From Homalodisca vitripennis (lineage: Eukaryota > Arthropoda > Insecta > Hemiptera > Cicadellidae): a stretch of DNA of 64,000 nucleotides. Each line of letters opens with the position of its first letter. The stretch's first letter is position 1. Made by a program: the position numbers and the translations under genes. Where the stretch lies: positions 183,984,001 through 184,048,000 of the forward strand of contig NC_060210.1 in the NCBI RefSeq assembly GCF_021130785.1, given 5' to 3'. This document shows, piece by piece, positions 58,241 through 64,000 of this stretch. The notes beneath the pieces are model-generated. The model saw only the letters and a program-made list of their open reading frames with translations, was not told where the DNA came from and did no database searches.

Positions 58241-58300
58241 TTGTTTGACTGCGGCTCTCTAACCGAGAGGTCACGGGTTCAATTCCTGACTGAGGCTAAT
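58215..58300 (+). repeat. tRNA-like (pol III B-box) sequence, possible SINE head
   Basis: GGTTCAATTCC at 58,276-58,286 matches the pol III B box (T-loop) with a short T-stem (CGGG...CCTG). Just before it CTCT...AGAG (58,255-58,269) can form an anticodon-type stem. The 5' half of a tRNA is not clearly present: a TAGCTTGTT text near 58,217 is only a weak A box. A tRNA-derived SINE or decayed tRNA pseudogene is more likely than a functional tRNA. Confidence 0.35.
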
Positions 58301-59210
58301 CAGAAGTTTATATGCGTTTGGACCGCAATAACGTTTAGCAAGACTCATATATAAAAACATCTTGAGATGTTTCAGCTTTACTGTAGAAAGCCATTTCCAC
58401 TCAAGAGATGTTAAATCGAAGTGTAAGTAATATATATCTTTTATACAAGCGAGTTTAAAGGTGTGGAGCTGTATCAGTCAATATACTCAAATGCTGGATG
58501 TGGGCATCTCAAAACATTAACAAAAAACTTGGGCCCGTTTGAATCTTGAGGTGTAAGCCCAATTATTTAACAGACGTTAAACCAAAACTGCAAATAATAT
58601 ATATCCACAAATACAGGTGAGTTCGAGAGACAGAGCTGTATTATGATTGGCTAAAGTTTACCCAATCAACAATAAGTACAAACAATCAGCGATAAGTATT
58701 GGTTCTTCTTTATCGCTGTCAGAAAGATTTGTGATGATTGGAAACTATTTCCTTTCTTAAAGTGTATTTCTCTCTTAATTCTTTTTAAAGCTTCTCTTAT
58801 TATAGTCGGATAGTAATGTGGAATTTTAACCAGTTTTTTCTGTTATCGAATTCTATTTCATGTTTTGATTTCAAACAATTTTTGCCATAATAGATTTTTC
58901 CGAGGGTCTAATGAGCACGTGAATGAATTTAGCTAAATACAGGTGTATACAATTTAATTGCGTCTTTTTATGGTCTAAAGCAGTTTTATCCAACCGACTT
59001 GAAAACAGTTATGTTATTACGTCTTTTAAATTCCTTCTATATTTTATCAGTCTGTTTTTGTATGTAAAGAAGATGTGCTGGTTTTAGACCCTTTTAACTT
59101 AAATTTAAAGAAACAAGGTAATGACACATCTAAATTAAATAATAAATGTTTGCAAATTGCACGCCTTAGATGAATGGAACTCAAATTTAGGTACTCAAGT
59201 TTAATGATTT
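58301..59210. other. AT-rich DNA, no gene recognised
   Basis: Short AATATATATC blocks and a CAATCA-rich stretch at 58,660-58,690. The minus-strand frame at 59,047-59,295 has no known motif. Confidence 0.4.
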
Positions 59211-59214
59211 CAGA

Positions 59215-59530
59215 CGGAAACACATTACGCTCGAGGCAATATTTTAAGTTATTAACGTACGTAATAGGTAAAGGTAACTTGATTGCTTGAGTCAACTAAA
59301 GAAATAACATACTTTCCTGTAAATATTTAAGGGTAGTACAATAAAATTACTCTACTGCTTCACTACCCTCATTTCAGACTCCCCAGTACTCAAGATACGG
59401 GAACAATAAGTGAGGAAAGTTCTGCCCAAGAGGGTTGTATTCTTTTATTGGCAACAGTTTAGTGCTCTTTCTTAGTCCTTTGGTTTCATCGTATGTTGCT
59501 TTAAATCATGACTTTATCAGCAAGCGGGAC
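59215..59530 (+). repeat. Repeat family H, copy 2
   Basis: Direct-orientation counterpart of 16,255-16,575: TTACGCTCGAGGCAATATTT, ATTGCTTGAGT, TCTACTGCTTCACTACCCTC, GAGGAAAGTT and GAGGGTTGTATTCTTTTATT. Confidence 0.6.
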
Positions 59531-59798
59531 ACGTCTGCACACTTCGTGGTCTATTGCTGCTCGCTACGCTTGTCTTTATCCTCTCACACACTACCGATAG
59601 AACAGTAAACACGAATGAAGTGTTAGAAATATTACAAAAATTAAAGCACACGTTTTGTACTAAAATAGGTATTGTAACATACTTTTTGAAGATTTATAGA
59701 CACGTTATACTTATCCGAGATGTCATTAACCCCATCAAAAATACCTTAAGTTATTTAAAAATGCAACACCGGGAAATATGTAGATCAACTGAAATAAG

Positions 59799-60190
59799 CT
59801 TTTTTGTTCTCTTAGGACAAGAAGCTTATAAATTGCACCTATAAGGACGTTTGCGCTGCTTCCGGAGTGTAAGTATAACCGGAATGGTAAGGTAGGGTGT
59901 ACGGGCCGCCTCCTATCAAGGTCCATGAGGGAAAATTTAGAGCACTAATCTCAAGTCATGTCCCCAAAAGAAGGGGATGCCAGCTCTGAACCAGCCTCTC
60001 AATTCAAAGCCGGCATGGGGTGGCGAAACCGAGGCTAGCAAGAACCTCTGAGGTGAGAGAACGAACCCCACCAACACCGTCAGTAGACTAGACCTACTGA
60101 ATTGCCCTTCCACCCCAGAATTCTGTGCAGTTGATTAAAGGATTATTTTTACTGTGTCCCAGACTATGGGATTTAATTTACTAGTTCGTT
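59799..60190. repeat. Interspersed repeat family G, copy 2
   Basis: Counterpart of 50,905-51,370 with the same sharp left boundary and collinear blocks; about 75 bp shorter because of internal deletions. Confidence 0.7.
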
Positions 60191-60419
60191 GCAACTGCAA
60201 ATAGGTATATTATGTATACAAATGAATGTAATGTTTAAATTAAAACTTTTTATAAGTAGCTATTATGGCTGCTGGTATTTGTAACCTTTACCTAGAGCAA
60301 CAATTTTATCATTCATATCTGTTACAATAATGATGCATTATATAATGATAACAACGTACTCTTCCAGTCTAAAAACATTTTGGAATTAATTTAAACAACA
60401 ACATGACCTTTTTTACGAC

Positions 60420-60860
60420 AAAATTTAGACCAGCAGTAAAAAATCATTTGATATTTATGAGTTTTAAGTTCTTTCAAAGGCATATTCTTACGTTGTATTT
60501 CAAAATTTGAACGAGGTCGAGTCACAGTACAATTGTGTAAGTTTGGCTCTATCATAGGAATCATAGAATTATCACAGATTATGCCAAACAACAGATACGG
60601 TACATAGAGTTTCTCTCAGAACAGAAGTTTTGTGTTGTCGAAATTTAATATCGTTCTGACACGATGCGACAATATTTCACAAGTCACTGTATTTTTCAGC
60701 ACTCTGATATAAAGCAACCCTTCTGCTCTACTTGTGATGGCAGGTTGTTATGTGTCACTATCATATTTCATTTCTCGTACCGAATGTCTCAAATAAATCC
60801 AGATGGCCTGAAGTATTGAATTTCCATAGTTTATACGGAAAATATAAACTCTGTTTACAG
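60420..60860 (+). repeat. Repeat family F, copy 3
   Basis: Shares ATTCTTACGTTGTATTTC, GAGTCACAGTACAAT, ACAGATACGGTACATAGAG, AATATCGTTCTGACACGATG, TTTCACAAGTCACTG and CTTCTGCTCTACTTGTGATG with copies at 18,595 and 23,475. Confidence 0.7.
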
Positions 60861-63800
60861 TTTTTTTTATTAAAGTTGATCCTTTGATGTTATGCTGAAA
60901 GAGGCATTATTTTTTATTTATACCTGTTTTAATACTATATTGCAGTTCTACTTGACTGAAGGAACTGGAACTTGATTTATAATAAATAAGTAGCTTCTTT
61001 ATTTTATACATAAATTACAGGTTCAACATTAGGGCCACATGGCTCTTTATTACATTTACCTCAAAAATATAAAATACTAAACACGATGCTATAGGCAAAA
61101 AATAATGAAACATGGCTATTATTTTTAAGTACTCGAAGCATTGAAATAATAACAATACTTAGATTTACTCGGCATTGATAAGCAATGGTGATAAGTAATC
61201 TACAGCATTGTCCACCATAAAAAATAAAATTGTTCATGTTTTTCTGATGGTTGCTAACACAAAAACTGAATCCACTGATTACGGATGGTGATATTAGCAC
61301 TAAAAATAGCTTAACAAATTCATACTATGATTGTTTAATGTAAAGTGGCATTTAAATATTATTTAAACCTCACGAAATTCGGTAGGACATACCAAGACGA
61401 CGTCATACAAACGTTTGTGAGTTCCTGAGAATATTTCATTGACATCAAACAACGACACTAATTTTAAAATAATTTCTTACCTAAAGTATACATTATCACA
61501 AATGCACTATTCAATGCCAACCTTTGTATTATTGTTATTGACTTCAATCAAATTATCGATGGTTTCATGGTTTATTCTCACTTTACTTGAAAGTTACAAA
61601 TTTAATGGAGGAAATTTTAAAACTAGAAAAGTTCAACATTACTCCACTACGGGAAAGGACGTAGCACCTTATAAAATATAAATAAAAAATTGTGTAAAAT
61701 GGAAACCGAAGTTTATATTGCAATGGAGCTTAATTTTATGCCAAACTTGTCATTGCTGATAAGAATGATAAAATCACTTCTGTTCCTGACGTATTATACA
61801 ACATAACAATAACATAATATAAGATAACAAGCTGTTTTATACGAATAGCTTATCATAAGAAAGCAATATCTTGCCGAAAGCAACATCAACTATCAAATTT
61901 TTTCACTCTTCCCTCGTTAATGAATTATTAAAATATTTTCTTTTCCTCTGGAAAATTCACTTCTCGGCTGCGAGATAAACGCGTGTGTGCTTCTGCTACT
62001 TGAGTACCTCACAAATCAGCCTTAAGAATACAATCAAGTAAATTATAAAGTTATAAAGTGAAAACTTGGTTGATATCAAGAGTAATAATTATAGATGTAT
62101 CTTAATAACCATTTATTCAAACGTTTATAGAAAAACAGGCTAGAAGATATGGCCGAGTATAACAATTCATGGGTAGAGAATTGCAGAGACAAAAAGCTTT
62201 AACGAGTGGCCATTAAGAGCTGGGAGACGACAGTAAAACTTTACGTCCAGGTCTTGAATAATTATATTGCTCATCTCTATTATTGTTCCTTCAGAATACA
62301 ATTTTGTCAAAAAAACCGACATGCCTGTAAAAATAGAATAAATGATGACAGAATAAGCCAAATATTCATCCATGTTAAGGATAGTTGTAAATCACATTCG
62401 TTGAATTGAATTGTACTGTAAAATTTTTCATTTATACGTCATTTAAAGTAACGTGAATAGTCTAACGTGTTCTGTAAATGTCCTCTTAATTAGTACTGTC
62501 AGAAAAATTAGAACATTTACAAAGTAATCACACATACAAAATACTACAAAGAAACTAATTCACCAATTGATATATAATCCCTAAGGATTATTTCAACTAA
62601 TTGTTAAATTCATTTGTTGGTACATAAAAACTTAAATTTTGCAAAAGTATTAATGACCTTATTTAATTTATACTTTTTCGTTTAGGAAACTAAAGCGTGG
62701 AGGTTTTTCGTGTCGTATTGAGAGTTTTGAAGGAAATCTCGGGTACATTTGAAAGAAAGTGCTGGATAAAGCGTATGTATTTACTGAAAATCGAGGGCCA
62801 TTTGCGTAGATTGAATATTTTTTTAATATTATTTTCTGTTATAAATAGTACTGAAAACAAAACAAAACCCCAAAATGACTACAAGACTTGTAGCTGGATT
62901 GATAATATTGTATTTCTAAAGCAAAAATTAAGTAATTCACACCTATGCTTAAAAAACTAGCTAAACTAATAAAAAAAATAATTTTGTTCTACAAAACTAT
63001 CTCTGTTCTGATCCTGCCTTTGTTTTCCACATTAGAATTGTTTTGGGAGCAAGTGGTCTTCTTATCAGAACTCAAGTAACGGTGATGGGTAGATATGTTA
63101 TACCCAGAGGGGTAAGAGAAATTATCTTGCACTTGAGGTTGATATTGTGAGGGTTGAAAGTTGAAAGATAAGTTGAAAATGGTTGTGTCCCTATCAGTGA
63201 ACAGGACAGTCTACGTACAACCACTATCAGTTGAAAAATGCCTTGATCTTCTTCTGCATAAATAAGGAGATTTGCAATCCTGTGAAGATTGGTAGGTGAT
63301 AATAAAAGTGGAAGTGTATTTTTGACCCTGATCCCACTTAAAAGTAATACAAAAATTTCAAAAATATATCAATAAGTTTCTAAAATTATAATCTAACATT
63401 AGTGTAAAAAAAACCTTACAGTTCCTCCCCCTAGTCCAGTTCGTGCGGCACGTACGTGTACAGTGCAGCTGTTTAGTAAAACTTTGTTAAATTCTGCGAT
63501 TTATCTCATGCCTATCACTCATTATGTACAAGTATATACTTGGTATGTTTTAAGAATAATTTTTTGTCTTGTTATTTACAATAATGATCGATGTGGTTTA
63601 TATGTATTTGTATACCTGACAGCTTCTAGTAAATGACTATCCTTTCACACAGATGAGGATATTGGCATAGTTTACAAAGAGTTCTAGGTATCTAGTCCTA
63701 TAAAAGGAGATTAAAAGTATATTTATTTGTTGAGCTGTATTAATTACATTTCGTGGGAAAAAACCCTTCGATAACTTCCCCTCGAAAAAAAAATTATTGG

Positions 63801-64000
63801 TTAAATAAATTTGAGAACTGACTAGTAAAACAAACTGAAAGAACGACTAACCAAAATATTCCTCACGAATTTTTATTTTATCGGTTAAGAACGGCATTTA
63901 ATGACGCTGTGGGGAAAGTCGCATAGCCGCATCTACCACTTTCTCCAAAAAATAGCGCTTTTTTCATTTAAAAATTTTGTATGCTATTTGTAACAGTAAA
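60861..64000. other. AT-rich DNA to the window end, no gene recognised
   Basis: The frames at 61,061, 61,439, 62,167, 62,206 and 62,697 are short, composition-driven and without recognisable motifs. A GC-richer patch at 63,425-63,470 contains GCACGTACGTGTAC, a small dyad. No RNA gene is recognised. Confidence 0.4.

Noticed and set aside
58215..58300. Functional tRNA gene
   Set aside because: Lacks a convincing acceptor stem and A box; only the 3' half resembles a tRNA.

Overview
The window is a 64-kb piece of an AT-rich animal nuclear genome, most likely an arthropod and possibly an insect. This rests on long gene-free AT-rich stretches, many decayed interspersed repeats, microsatellites, and a Ty3/Gypsy (Metaviridae) LTR retrotransposon with an Arc/Gypsy-like Gag. 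I recognise no host protein-coding exon. Every recognisable coding region belongs to the retrotransposon. Species and chromosome cannot be told from the sequence.

Layout. Bases 1-560 are a CpG-rich island with NRF1-, YY1-, E-box-, CCAAT- and GC-box-like sites and look like a TATA-less promoter. Bases 2.5-6.3 kb and 7.65-11.05 kb are two diverged collinear copies of one segment (old tandem duplication). From 12 to 25.6 kb there are old repeats: a roughly 179-bp degenerate tandem repeat, families A, B, F and H, and a near-perfect 159-bp palindrome at 20,884-21,042. The retrotransposon occupies 25,785-37,150 and is flanked by a 4-bp target duplication (GTTG). From 37.2 to 64 kb there are inverted copies of A and C, a (TA)n tract, an hAT-like MITE, a pair of 335-bp inverted arms at 46.0-47.8 kb, a 254-bp tandem duplication, and further repeat copies.

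The element runs 5' LTR (2,646 bp), primer-binding site, gag, protease, reverse transcriptase, RNase H, integrase, polypurine tract, 3' LTR (3,628 bp), with no envelope gene. Catalytic motifs are preserved (DTG, YLDD, integrase zinc finger and D,D,E), yet the reading frame is broken at about a dozen points. Most breaks look like single-base indels, and the LTR pair also differs mainly by indels. Either indel sequencing errors or very young decay could explain this.

The most unusual structure lies in the LTRs. About two thirds of each LTR is a tandem array, 15 units in the 5' LTR and 23 in the 3' LTR, with two period classes (99 and 129 bp). Each unit carries a conserved potential hairpin around an ACGTACGT centre. 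One stem pair switches from G-C to A-T on both sides together in one unit class, and another unit has the G.T intermediate. The 3' LTR gained about 880 bp by unequal exchange within the array. The core of the hairpin also sits alone in the upstream part of the LTR between two 52-bp direct repeats.
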